Shown here one piece after another: positions 1 to 7,070 of a stretch of 9,013 nucleotides of DNA (position 1 is its first letter; every line of letters begins with the position of its first letter). A program made the translations under genes and the position numbers. The stretch is taken from contig CALMDN010000364.1 in assembly GCA_937864935.1 (NCBI GenBank), positions 1-9,013 on the forward strand, given 5' to 3'. The DNA comes from an uncultured Bacteroidales bacterium. Lineage in GTDB: Bacteria; Bacteroidota; Bacteroidia; Bacteroidales; Lentimicrobiaceae. The notes under the pieces were generated by a model. That model was not told where the DNA came from and did no database searches. It saw only the letters and a list, made by a program, of their open reading frames with translations.

Positions 1-374
1 GCAGCACAGTAACCTCAGCCTGGCCCGGTCCTGCCGATCCTGAAGCCTTCGGTTTTACTTTCCCTGCTCCCGCAGAACGGACCCATAAAATTGTTTACGA
101 CCAGCAGGCCACAGCATTGCACAACCACTACAGTATAATACGCGAACTCAGGAAAAGCAGCCCCTCGGCTGATGAACTCCGGGTAGTGAGCAATAAAATC
201 CTCTCTTCACCGAAAACAGACTGGCTGTTGTTGCTGGAATTGCATGAGCTCCTGAAGAACAATTCAGGGAAGGATGAACTGACAGGTCCGGTCATTGCAC
301 GACTCGGACAACTGAAAGCAGCAGATCCTTCCCTCACCAACCTGATTGATGATGGACTCGCTTTGTTTGCCTGA
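1..374 (+). CDS. C-terminal fragment, probable biopterin-dependent aromatic amino acid hydroxylase
   Basis: The frame is open from the left edge (first full codon at 3) and ends at TGA 372-374, giving 123 residues of a protein whose start lies outside the window. The visible part begins with TSAWPGPADPEAFGF, then a hinge (ERTHKIVYDQQ), then a mostly helical tail with IRELRKS, DWLLLLELHELL and a C-terminal DDGLALFA. This pattern resembles my recollection of the C-terminal extension of the long (about 580-residue) bacterial phenylalanine 4-hydroxylase-like proteins. These convert Phe to Tyr using tetrahydropterin, O2 and non-haem Fe(II). The catalytic domain is not visible, so the call rests on the tail and on the neighbourhood: HPPD and fumarylacetoacetase, which act downstream of Tyr, lie at the other end of the window. 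Internal TTG or ATG codons are not the true start. Confidence 0.55.
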   Translation, partial: STVTSAWPGPADPEAFGFTFPAPAERTHKIVYDQQATALHNHYSIIRELRKSSPSADELRVVSNKILSSPKTDWLLLLELHELLKNNSGKDELTGPVIARLGQLKAADPSLTNLIDDGLALFA

Positions 375-431
375 ACGGTGTTTGTGTGATTTCAGTTTAA
401 AAAATCCGGTTAGATCACCGTATTTTCTTTT
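375..431 (+). terminator. Possible weak terminator after the hydroxylase gene
   Basis: ACGGTG at 375-380 is the reverse complement of CACCGT at 416-421, and a T-rich run (ATTTTCTTTT) follows. The arms begin directly after the stop codon. The stem is only 6 bp and the loop is 35 nt, so this is a marginal candidate. Confidence 0.25.
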
Positions 432-627
432 CGGGCAGTGTCATCTTTATCCAAAAGGGTTGAACAACATGGCCTTTCTTCTTTTTTCAAACTGACGATG
501 GTTTCTTTTCTAAATGTTTGAATGCGTGCCTCTTGCTTCAGGGGCTACATTTGTATATTGCTTTATATCTATGTATTTATGAACTTATGATCGTTTAAAA
601 CATGATATATCGCAGTTTTGCTTAAAT
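432..627. other. A/T-rich noncoding stretch upstream of the haem-type operon
   Basis: No convincing gene is visible here: the open frames are tiny and lack protein-like composition. A lone TACATTTG at 546-553 matches the Bacteroidota -7 box, but the nearest upstream TTTG (517-520) is 25 nt away, which is too far for a standard promoter. The stretch most likely holds regulatory DNA for the unit starting at 710. I could not see a clear operator palindrome. Confidence 0.4.
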
Positions 628-661
628 TTTGGTATTCAGAATGGTATAAAAATTATCTTTG
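628..661 (+). promoter_or_regulatory. Probable Bacteroidota sigma-ABfr-type promoter for the 710-5652 unit
   Basis: TATCTTTG at 654-661 is a perfect match to the TAnnTTTG -7 box. TTTG at 628-631 serves as the -33 box with a 22-nt spacer, slightly longer than the usual 19-21. Transcription would start near 667, giving a leader of about 43 nt before the ATG at 710. Two small palindromes fall in or near that leader, GGTACC (663-668) and AATTGCAATT (679-688), either of which could be a regulator site, but nothing in the sequence proves this. Confidence 0.55.
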
Positions 662-709
662 CGGTACCAAAAGGCGGGAATTGCAATTTTCTCCTTTCCG
701 GCTCGCACA

Positions 710-1057
710 ATGAACAGAAGGACAATCACAGGTAATACGCTGAAGCTTGCCACCCTGGCAACGGCTTTCTTTGTCTTCTGGATTTACCTTGGTTCAATCA
801 TCAACTTTCACCAGCACCACATCTTCGGTCGCACCCTGATGCCTCAGGGAGTTCTGGCAAAACGTGAGGAGAAGCAGATTTCAGCGGATCTTCCGGTAAT
901 CTCCTTTTCACTGGATGCCTGTGAGAGTCAGCAGCAGGTATTGCTTCCGGAACCGATGGTGTTTCATATCAACACCGGTGCTGTTACACTTCAGAGCATC
1001 CTGTCTGAAGGAGAATCCCTTTCGGGCCATGGTCTGAGGGCCCCGCCTGCTGCCTGA
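710..1057 (+). CDS. Small membrane-anchored His-containing protein of unknown function
   Basis: This encodes 115 residues. I chose ATG 710 over the in-frame TTG at 659 because that TTG overlaps the promoter -7 box and the ATG gives a clean N-terminus. Residues 1-12 are basic (NRR, K12), and about 13-33 form one hydrophobic segment (ATAFFVFWIYLGSI), either an uncleaved signal anchor or a signal peptide. Just after it comes FHQHHIFG (His 34, 36, 37), then PQGVLAKREE, a single Cys71, His86, and a C-terminus reading HGLRAPPAA (His107). The layout suggests a periplasm-facing domain with a potential metal or haem ligand cluster next to the membrane. It is the first gene of the unit that encodes the HmuY-like proteins and the receptor, 128 nt before the next start. 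I do not recognise the family, and an accessory role in ligand handling is only an inference from context. Confidence 0.65.
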   Translation: MNRRTITGNTLKLATLATAFFVFWIYLGSIINFHQHHIFGRTLMPQGVLAKREEKQISADLPVISFSLDACESQQQVLLPEPMVFHINTGAVTLQSILSEGESLSGHGLRAPPAA

Positions 1058-1185
1058 TCCGGTTCAGCCTCTTCTTTTTCAATCAACTTTTTTATTTACC
1101 AGTTTGTCTGGTTGTGAGTTGCTGCTCTTCAGCACCAATTCCAGCGACAGCGGTAATCCGTTTGAATTTATTTAACACCCTTGTT

Positions 1186-2427
1186 ATGAGAACTAAAACA
1201 ACTACTTTCTTCCTTTCAATTGCAGTATTCTGCGTTTTCATGGTTAACAAAACCCAGGCACAGACCAGCGGATCCATCGAAATGGGGCCACAGTATGCCA
1301 ACGAAGTATTTTATTCACTTAAAAACGGAGAAGTGAAATCCTCCCCCCGTTCGTTGTGGGATATTGCCTTTTATACCAATGCATTCAGTGCAGGTATCAT
1401 CACAAACGATGGTGCCGGAGTGGAACTTTATTCCTACCCATGGACAGATGCTGCAGGCTGGGATAGTTTCGATACCACCGGCTTCAGTACCTGGCCACGC
1501 ATGTACAACGATGCTTCTGATTTTGAAAACGGCTCATTCAACCGCTACCAGAAAGGACATCCCGACTATGGATGGGGTGTTTACAGCTCTACCACACACG
1601 ATGTGGTCGGCGACTCACTCTTCCTGATTAAAACACCCGATGGGATTCTCAGAAAACTGAATATCGTACGCAAGTATTCAAGCCTGAACAAATACGAGAT
1701 TCGTTTTGCCCTGATCGACGGCACACAGGATCAAACTGTAATGCTTGAAGTTAACCCTCAGAATGACCGCATGTTCATGGCTTATTCCTTTGTCAATGGT
1801 ATCGTCGACCGCGAGCCGGCAGCCGGCAGCTGGGACATACTCTTCACAAAGTATTATGCCGTTGTTCAGAATACCCCTTATCCTGTCGTAGGTGTATTAA
1901 CCAATAATGCCGATTCTGCTGTCAGGGTTGCTACCACAGACCCCAATTTTTCTGACTGGAGTGTGCTCAATTTCGACAATGGGGACGATATCATCGGCCA
2001 TGACTGGAAATATTTTGATATGGGCAGTTTTCAGTATGTCATTGTGGATACCCTCATGTATTTCATCAAGGATCAGGACGGCGCAGTGTACAAACTGACC
2101 TTCGACAGTTTCACCGGCTCATCAACGGGAATTGCAACATTCACAACCACTTTGTTATCAACATTGTCAGTTTCTGACAATCAACTGACTGACATTGCCG
2201 TATATCCCAATCCGGCCAGCAGGGTAATCAACATTGAACGGATGCCGGGAAGCACTTCAGGCACAGCCAGCCTTTACGACCTGAACGGACGTTTGCTGAA
2301 AGAGCAGACCCTCGGGTTGTCGGGTAAAACCACCCTGGATGTTGATGGTCTGGCGACCGGTACCTATATTCTGAAAACCATAAGCGAGGGTTCGGTAACT
2401 ACACACAAAGTATCGGTTGTAAAATGA
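1186..2427 (+). CDS. Secreted HmuY-like protein with T9SS type A C-terminal sorting domain
   Basis: This encodes 413 residues. ATG 1186 is chosen because it begins a typical signal peptide (MRTKTTTFFLSIAVF..., cleavage near TQAQ at 23-26). The in-frame TTG at 1114 would add an implausible tail. The mature part has two halves, each opening with the WDIxF core seen in HmuY-family proteins: WDIAF at 58-62 and WDILF at 216-220. The second half continues with PYPVVGVLTN (231-240), IIGHDWKYF (269-277) and YFIKDQDG (292-299). Residues about 336-413 are a Por secretion domain (VYPNP at 339-343, SLYDLNGRLL, LATGTYIL), which in known systems directs export through the type IX system and surface attachment or release. 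HmuY of Porphyromonas is a haem-binding surface protein working with receptor HmuR. Here the receptor gene follows with a 4-nt overlap. His is sparse (125, 138, 272, 407), so haem as the ligand is inferred, not shown. Confidence 0.82.
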   Translation: MRTKTTTFFLSIAVFCVFMVNKTQAQTSGSIEMGPQYANEVFYSLKNGEVKSSPRSLWDIAFYTNAFSAGIITNDGAGVELYSYPWTDAAGWDSFDTTGFSTWPRMYNDASDFENGSFNRYQKGHPDYGWGVYSSTTHDVVGDSLFLIKTPDGILRKLNIVRKYSSLNKYEIRFALIDGTQDQTVMLEVNPQNDRMFMAYSFVNGIVDREPAAGSWDILFTKYYAVVQNTPYPVVGVLTNNADSAVRVATTDPNFSDWSVLNFDNGDDIIGHDWKYFDMGSFQYVIVDTLMYFIKDQDGAVYKLTFDSFTGSSTGIATFTTTLLSTLSVSDNQLTDIAVYPNPASRVINIERMPGSTSGTASLYDLNGRLLKEQTLGLSGKTTLDVDGLATGTYILKTISEGSVTTHKVSVVK

Positions 2428-4649
2428 ATCTGAAGGCATCTTTGCTGTCTGCATGCATATTCTTCCTGCTGACTGTTATGGCAACAGCGCAGCAGGAAGG
2501 ATTTCGCATAACAGATTCCAGAACAGGGAAACCGGTAGCTTACGCCCATGTAAAGATTGTTGAACTGGGCACAACTGCATCACGCTTCTATGTTTCTGAT
2601 TTCGATGGTTTTGTGAGGTATGCCCTCAGTGTGCCCGTGCAGGTTCAGGTTACCTATGTGGGCTATCAGGCCTTGACCGATACCCTTCTTCCCGGCGACA
2701 AACCCCGGCTGCAATTGCTTCCGGAGGTCTTCTCCCTGGATGAAGTGGTGGTTACTGCACAATACAATCCAGGCAGTGCCGATAAATCGTTGTACCGCGT
2801 GAATGTAATCAATCAGCTGCAGTTGCGCAGGGCAGCGGTTACCGATCTTACCAGTGTATTGCGGAACCAGATGAACATCCGGTTCTCACAGGATGCATCC
2901 CTGGGCACGGGAATGAGTTTGCAAGGCCTTTCTGGTGAGCATGTAAAAATCCTGGTTGATGGCGTTCCCATCATCGGCCGCCTGAACGGTAGTGTCGATC
3001 TGAGTCAGGTGAATGTGCAGAACGCCAGACAGATTGAAATCATTGAAGGGCCGATGTCGGTGATTTATGGCAGCAATGCCATGGCGGGTGTGATCAACAT
3101 CATCACCAATGAGTTGCCCGGAAAATCCTTCACGGCCAATGCCGGTACCTATCTTGAATCGGTGGGGAAAATAGATTTTAACGCTGGTTTCAGCCTGAGC
3201 AGAGGCAAGCACGCGGTCGGACTTCAGGCAGCCCGCAACTTCTTTGCCGGCTATTCTCCTGTGGAGGACGGAAGAGAGAGCCTCTGGAAACCCAAAAGAC
3301 AGGTAATCATCGACTTTGACTACCGGTTGATGCTTAAGAAAGCGGTTATAAACTCAAGGTTCAGCTTTTTTGATGAGTTGCTGCTGGTCAGGGGCTCAGC
3401 TTCAGCACCATATTATTACAAAGCATTCGACAACCATTTCGGGACCAGGAGGTATACCGCCAAGGTTGATTTTGCTACCAAAGGACCCAATCCATTGTCG
3501 GTAAGCAATTCATTGTCGATGTATAACCGGGTGCGTACGCTTTACTTCAACGATCTTTCTGTACCTGAGAAATGGCCGCTGGAATACGACACCACCGGAT
3601 TTGGTTCATTTCTTTCGAGAGGCATGTACTCGCTCAGGACGGGCTCAGGGAAACTGGGTTCACAGTTCGGGTATGACGTAACCCACGAATGGGGTGCCGG
3701 TGACCGGCTTGACAACGGAAGTCACAGCATTACCGATGTCGGTGTGTTTGCGACATTTCAGTACACTCCTTTTACGTGGCTGGCCATACAGCCCGGAATG
3801 AGGTTTATCCGGAACAACCGCTTCGATGCGCCGCTGGTATATGCCATGCACCTGAAAGGTGGTGCCTACAAGGGTTTTGTCTTCCGGGCATCCTATGCAA
3901 AAGGGTTCAGGGCACCAACCCTCAAGGAGTTGTATATGTCGTTTGTTGATTCAAACCACGACATAAAGGGCAACCCGGAGCTTCTGCCCGAATATTCAGA
4001 GAACCTTCAGTTTCAGGTGTCGCACCGCATTGAGAAAACCACGTATGCCACAGAGACCGAAGTGAAGTTATTCTACAACAAAATCCGTGATGAGATCAAC
4101 CTCCTACCTGTGCTTGGTGCCGAAAACGATCTGCAGTATACCTACTACAATGTTGAGCAGACCAGGACCCTCGGTTACACGGCATCCCTGCGCAGTTCAC
4201 TCTATCCGATGTTCGACCTCCGGGTTGGCTGGGGTACCACCGGTATTTTATCCGGCAATGAAGGTATAGATCAGCACAAGCTTTACTGGACCCCCGAAGC
4301 TGGACTGGATGTTACGTGCCGGATGGATAACATCGATCTGCACCTGACTGCGGCCTACAAATTCACTGGTCGTACGCCCCTGCTTTACATTACCGGAGAA
4401 GATCAGATAACGGTTGCTTACCAGGAGGCCTATCACAACCTCGATTTCTCGGTATTGAAATCATTTTACAAGGAAAGGCTTTCTGTGAGTACCGGACTGC
4501 GAAACATCCTGGATGTGAAGAACATTACTTCAACCGGCGCATCCGGAGGAATTCACAGTGAAGGGGGCAGCTCAGTGCCGGTAGCCTGGGGTAGGACTGT
4601 TTTTGTTAAAATTACTTATGTTTTTCAGAAAGATGAGAAAAAGAAATAG
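2424..4649 (+). CDS. TonB-dependent outer-membrane receptor, haem-receptor-like
   Basis: This encodes 741 residues, about the normal size for the family. The ATG overlaps the upstream stop (ATGA), which implies translational coupling. A signal peptide spans about 1-22 (ATAQ end). A carboxypeptidase-regulatory-like domain follows at about 26-101 (DSRTGKPVAYAHV, VSDFDGFV, VTYVGYQ), then a TonB box DEVVVTA (106-112). The plug is at about 122-229 (VLRNQMNI, LQGLSGEHVKILVDGVP, IEIIEGPMSVIYGSNAMAGVINIIT), and the remainder is a beta-barrel. FRAP at 495-498 and NPEL at 517-520, with His512 between them, match the FRAP/NPNL signature described for haem/haemoglobin receptors such as HemR and HmuR. The last strand ends in FVKITYVF and a charged tail, QKDEKKK. 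Flanking HmuY-like genes support haem or another surface-captured ligand. Siderophore or other substrates remain possible, since FRAP-type boxes also occur in related receptors. Confidence 0.85.
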   Translation: MNLKASLLSACIFFLLTVMATAQQEGFRITDSRTGKPVAYAHVKIVELGTTASRFYVSDFDGFVRYALSVPVQVQVTYVGYQALTDTLLPGDKPRLQLLPEVFSLDEVVVTAQYNPGSADKSLYRVNVINQLQLRRAAVTDLTSVLRNQMNIRFSQDASLGTGMSLQGLSGEHVKILVDGVPIIGRLNGSVDLSQVNVQNARQIEIIEGPMSVIYGSNAMAGVINIITNELPGKSFTANAGTYLESVGKIDFNAGFSLSRGKHAVGLQAARNFFAGYSPVEDGRESLWKPKRQVIIDFDYRLMLKKAVINSRFSFFDELLLVRGSASAPYYYKAFDNHFGTRRYTAKVDFATKGPNPLSVSNSLSMYNRVRTLYFNDLSVPEKWPLEYDTTGFGSFLSRGMYSLRTGSGKLGSQFGYDVTHEWGAGDRLDNGSHSITDVGVFATFQYTPFTWLAIQPGMRFIRNNRFDAPLVYAMHLKGGAYKGFVFRASYAKGFRAPTLKELYMSFVDSNHDIKGNPELLPEYSENLQFQVSHRIEKTTYATETEVKLFYNKIRDEINLLPVLGAENDLQYTYYNVEQTRTLGYTASLRSSLYPMFDLRVGWGTTGILSGNEGIDQHKLYWTPEAGLDVTCRMDNIDLHLTAAYKFTGRTPLLYITGEDQITVAYQEAYHNLDFSVLKSFYKERLSVSTGLRNILDVKNITSTGASGGIHSEGGSSVPVAWGRTVFVKITYVFQKDEKKK

Positions 4650-5652
4650 CCTGGGTCTGTTGCTTTTACTAGGTCTGCTTACCTCCTGTTTTAAGGAAGA
4701 CGAACAGGTGATTCCGGTATCACCCGGCGATGTATCAGAGATCGTGGTTGAGATGATGTCCGATTACAGTATACAGACTTATCTGAAGCTCTCTGAAGGA
4801 ACAATCGTGAGCACCAATAGCAAAGATAGCTGGGATCTGGGCCTTTCCTGTACCGAGGGGGATTATACCCTGGTATTGAATACCGCCCGTTTTATCAGCA
4901 TTGCCCATACCGGGTCTGATGCATTTGATGTAACCTATACAACCGAAGGGTTTGAATGGACTTTTGACAGTTCTGACGGAGATCCCCGGCTGAATGCTGT
5001 CGGGAAGTGGTGGGAGGAGACTCCTGAGGGGCCTGTAAGCCTCAATGAGGTGTTGCTGGTTGACCGTGGGCTGAATGAAGAAGGACTACCGGCCGGTTAT
5101 CTTAAAATTCAGCCATCCATTGATCCGGCCACTGGTAAAGTCCGGGTGCGGATTGCAAAACTCAACGGAGCCGACGAACGCACCTTTGAATTTACCCGGC
5201 AGCAGGGGCCCGAACTGGTGGTTATGTCATTCGATACCGGCCAGCTGGAAACCCAGCCGGTTCCCCCGGCTGAAAGCTGGGATCTGCTGTTTACCCAATA
5301 CACAACCATGCTCTTTACCGATGAAGGGGAAGAATATCCTTACCTGGTTACCGGAGTGCTGATCAACGATACCCTGGTTTCGGCCGTCATGGACTCCATT
5401 ACACCCTTTGAGCAGATCGACAGGGAAGCTGCAGAAAGCAGGGTGCTCTCCACCCGGCAGGATGTAATAGGTTACGAATGGAAAAAACTGAAAGGCGATG
5501 TCACTTCAGGTGATGTTACCTATGAAGTGATTCCGGAAATGGTTTATATCATTAAAAATACAGATGGCTTTTATTTCAAGCTGCGATTTGTCGATTTCTA
5601 CGACAATCAGGGCAGGAAAGGCTATCCAAAGTTTGAATATCAGCGGTTGTAA
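4633..5652 (+). CDS. HmuY-like surface-exposed lipoprotein
   Basis: This encodes 339 residues from ATG 4633. ATG 4618 (344 residues) is an equally readable alternative. The gene overlaps the receptor by 17 nt (32 nt with the other start). A basic start (MRKRN) and a Leu-rich core end in lipobox LTSC with Cys19. The residues after Cys (F-K-E-D-E) fit the K-(D/E)2 lipoprotein export signal reported for Bacteroidota, predicting display on the outer face. Two tandem HmuY-like halves follow: WDLGL (67-71) and WDLLF (216-220). The second half aligns by eye with the secreted paralogue: YPYLVTGVLIND against PYPVVGVLTNN, DVIGYEWKKL against DIIGHDWKYF, and MVYIIKNTDGFYFKLRF against LMYFIKDQDGAVYKLTF. 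There is no T9SS tail. Only one His (92) is present, so a bis-His haem site like that of Porphyromonas HmuY is ruled out within one chain, while Met residues (41, 42, 198, 226, 253, 303) could act instead. It is the last gene of the unit. Confidence 0.8.
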   Translation: MRKRNSLGLLLLLGLLTSCFKEDEQVIPVSPGDVSEIVVEMMSDYSIQTYLKLSEGTIVSTNSKDSWDLGLSCTEGDYTLVLNTARFISIAHTGSDAFDVTYTTEGFEWTFDSSDGDPRLNAVGKWWEETPEGPVSLNEVLLVDRGLNEEGLPAGYLKIQPSIDPATGKVRVRIAKLNGADERTFEFTRQQGPELVVMSFDTGQLETQPVPPAESWDLLFTQYTTMLFTDEGEEYPYLVTGVLINDTLVSAVMDSITPFEQIDREAAESRVLSTRQDVIGYEWKKLKGDVTSGDVTYEVIPEMVYIIKNTDGFYFKLRFVDFYDNQGRKGYPKFEYQRL

Positions 5653-5680
5653 GCTGTTATTGTTTGTGGATTTGGTTGGG

Positions 5681-5715
5681 AAACCCGGTTGTGATTGGCC
5701 GGGTTTTCTTTTTTT
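5681..5715 (+). terminator. Intrinsic terminator of the HmuY/TonB receptor unit
   Basis: AAACCCGG (5681-5688) pairs perfectly with CCGGGTTT (5699-5706) around a 10-nt loop, followed by TCTTTTTTT (5707-5715). It lies 29 nt after the lipoprotein stop and is oriented for plus-strand transcription. This is the clearest terminator in the window and marks the end of the operon. Confidence 0.85.
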
Positions 5716-6055
5716 AGGAAAGTTAATATTTTTTTCCGGCTGTTTCCCTCTTGTTCCGGATAATATCCCTGTATCCGGATACCTTAAGAGCAAGCTGAAT
5801 TTCAACACCCCGGCCTGGTAAGGCCGCGTTCATCATCCTGAAACAGGAGCAGCATTTATAATCCTGGGTGTTGGTCCTACCGGTAGTTTTAATATAGTCG
5901 GCTGAAGTCGATATTGTGAACAATTATTCAAGCTATAAGTCTGGCAATTATAACTTAGAGCTTTGAACCTGCCTGCTCTGACGGCAGTCAGGCAGGCCCG
6001 CCTTCACTTTCGTTACGTCGGGTAAACTTTGAATTTTGAGTTTTTACTTTAATAT
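5716..6055. other. Noncoding spacer between convergent units, rich in short inverted repeats
   Basis: No credible gene is seen. The stretch carries a 12-bp perfect palindrome GTATCCGGATAC (5771-5782), a hairpin CGGCC/GGCCG with a 6-nt loop (5811-5826), a small TCCTG/CAGGA hairpin (5836-5848), a palindrome CTACCGGTAG (5877-5886), a 10-bp stem with one mismatch (5931-5940 with 5953-5962), the larger GC-rich element listed separately at 5968-5996, and a T-rich run 6027-6052. One or more of these may end transcription of the minus-strand gene at 6056, but none has a clear T-run on the minus strand. Confidence 0.45.
5968..5996. repeat. REP-like palindromic repeat, single copy
   Basis: CCTGCCTG (5968-5975) is the exact reverse complement of CAGGCAGG (5989-5996). 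The intervening 13 nt allow an alternative inner stem CTGAC/GTCAG (5978-5982 with 5987-5991) around GGCA. The element resembles the hairpin units at 8456-8564, which carry CTGAC and GTCAG arms followed by CAGGCAGGC. It continues into CCCG (5997-6000) and a matching CGGG (6019-6022). This looks like a degraded member of a dispersed intergenic repeat family, located in the convergent spacer downstream of the flavoprotein gene. Confidence 0.55.
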
Positions 6056-6958
6056 TCACTTCTCCGGCTCATGGTACCCTATGGCCAGTGCCTCCTGTTT
6101 GCGGTTCGAAGCCAGCAAATTCCGGATGATGAAATGAAGCTTCTCGGTTTTTGCCTCCAGCGTCAGAAGTCTGTTATCCAGTATTGCTTTCACCTCAGGG
6201 AGGTTGCCGGCAGCATCCATTTCTTCGCCCGAAGGTACCCGCTCTGAGGATCCGAGTTTACCCAGTTCGTTTCCTGTCAGCAAGGGGCTGTTTCTGAGGC
6301 TGAAGGGCAGGGTATCGATGCCGATGGCAGGTCTGGTGAGTGGTTTTTCAACTTCGAACAATGCATTGCCGTGGGCCCTGACATAATAGTCACCCCCCAT
6401 CCGTCCGACAAGGTCAAGTTCCGGTGTATGAATGCCTCCGGCTGGTGTGAGCACAGTGCCGGCAATGTGAACAAGAAGCACTTCACACACAACCAGATTG
6501 GCTGCGCCGCCACCGGTTCCGGTTTCTATGAGCTCCCTCACCTTACATTCCCACTGTACAGGAGATTCTCCCACGCGGAAAGGCTTTACTTTTTCAGAGG
6601 AAAGCATGGTAAATCCTGCTTTCTCAAACTCATTCACCCCTTTCGGGAATTCAGTGCTCGCCAGACTTACCTGCTCCACCATGGCATAGGTAACCGCATT
6701 GATAACTACCTCCGGCACTTCCTTAAGGTTGTTAAAAGTATCTTTGGTGGTGTTGTCGCGCCCCCTGCGCGAAGGGCTGAAAATGATGGTGCTCGGATTT
6801 ACCCCGAAAGCATTGAAAAAACTGAACGGAGCCAGGTTGGGGTTGCCGTCGGCATCCACGGTGCTGGCAAAGGCAATGGGCCTGGGTGCTATCGCTCCCA
6901 GCATCAGACGATGAAGGTCTGAATGCGCCATTTGGGAAGGGTCGAAAGTCTTGAACAT
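6056..6958 (-). CDS. FMN-binding split-barrel (flavin reductase-like) protein next to fumarylacetoacetase
   Basis: This encodes 300 residues. The start is at 6958 (MFKTFDPSQ) and the stop at 6056. A flavin reductase-like (FMN-binding split-barrel) domain covers about 15-205: the segment LGAIAPRPIAFASTVDADG (20-38) followed by NLAPFSFFNAFGVNP (41-55) and IIFSPSRRGRDNTTKDT (59-74) is typical of this family, where these loops bind the FMN phosphate. GTGGGAANLVVCEVLLVHI (147-165) follows. A C-terminal extension of roughly 95 residues, mostly polar and helical (EAKTEKLHFIIRNLLASNRKQEA), is unlike short NAD(P)H:flavin reductases. It lies 112 nt downstream of fumarylacetoacetase on the same strand, so it may be co-transcribed and serve aromatic catabolism, but the reaction is unknown. 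A separate promoter is possible: CAAAGTA at 6972-6978 is a -7-like box one base short. No signal peptide is seen, so it is cytosolic. Confidence 0.75.
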   Translation of the reverse strand: MFKTFDPSQMAHSDLHRLMLGAIAPRPIAFASTVDADGNPNLAPFSFFNAFGVNPSTIIFSPSRRGRDNTTKDTFNNLKEVPEVVINAVTYAMVEQVSLASTEFPKGVNEFEKAGFTMLSSEKVKPFRVGESPVQWECKVRELIETGTGGGAANLVVCEVLLVHIAGTVLTPAGGIHTPELDLVGRMGGDYYVRAHGNALFEVEKPLTRPAIGIDTLPFSLRNSPLLTGNELGKLGSSERVPSGEEMDAAGNLPEVKAILDNRLLTLEAKTEKLHFIIRNLLASNRKQEALAIGYHEPEK

Positions 6959-7070
6959 AGGTTTGTCAGCTCAAAGTAAAATGCTCTGTACAGTCAGAAT
7001 TGTTTATAATCCTCGTAATCAGTGACAACGCAATAATGCATCGTCTGGTCAGAAGAAATCGGTCCGGGTT

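Noticed and set aside
546..553. Second perfect -7-type box TACATTTG upstream of the small protein gene
   Set aside because: The nearest TTTG is 25 nt upstream and the box is about 155 nt from the first gene. The box at 654-661 is better placed, so this one is not listed as a promoter.
5771..5782. 12-bp palindrome GTATCCGGATAC as an operator
   Set aside because: It lies downstream of the plus-strand terminator between convergent genes, where no promoter is expected. It is noted only as part of the spacer.
5564..5821. Plus-strand 85-codon open frame across the operon end
   Set aside because: It is a frame-shifted reading of the lipoprotein end that then runs through the terminator, with no protein-like character.
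5723..5923. Minus-strand 66-codon open frame in the convergent spacer
   Set aside because: It covers several short palindromes, has unusual composition and no recognisable domain or start signal. It is treated as noncoding.
6371..6922. Plus-strand 183-codon open frame
   Set aside because: It lies wholly antisense to the flavin reductase-like gene, whose minus-strand product has clear family motifs.
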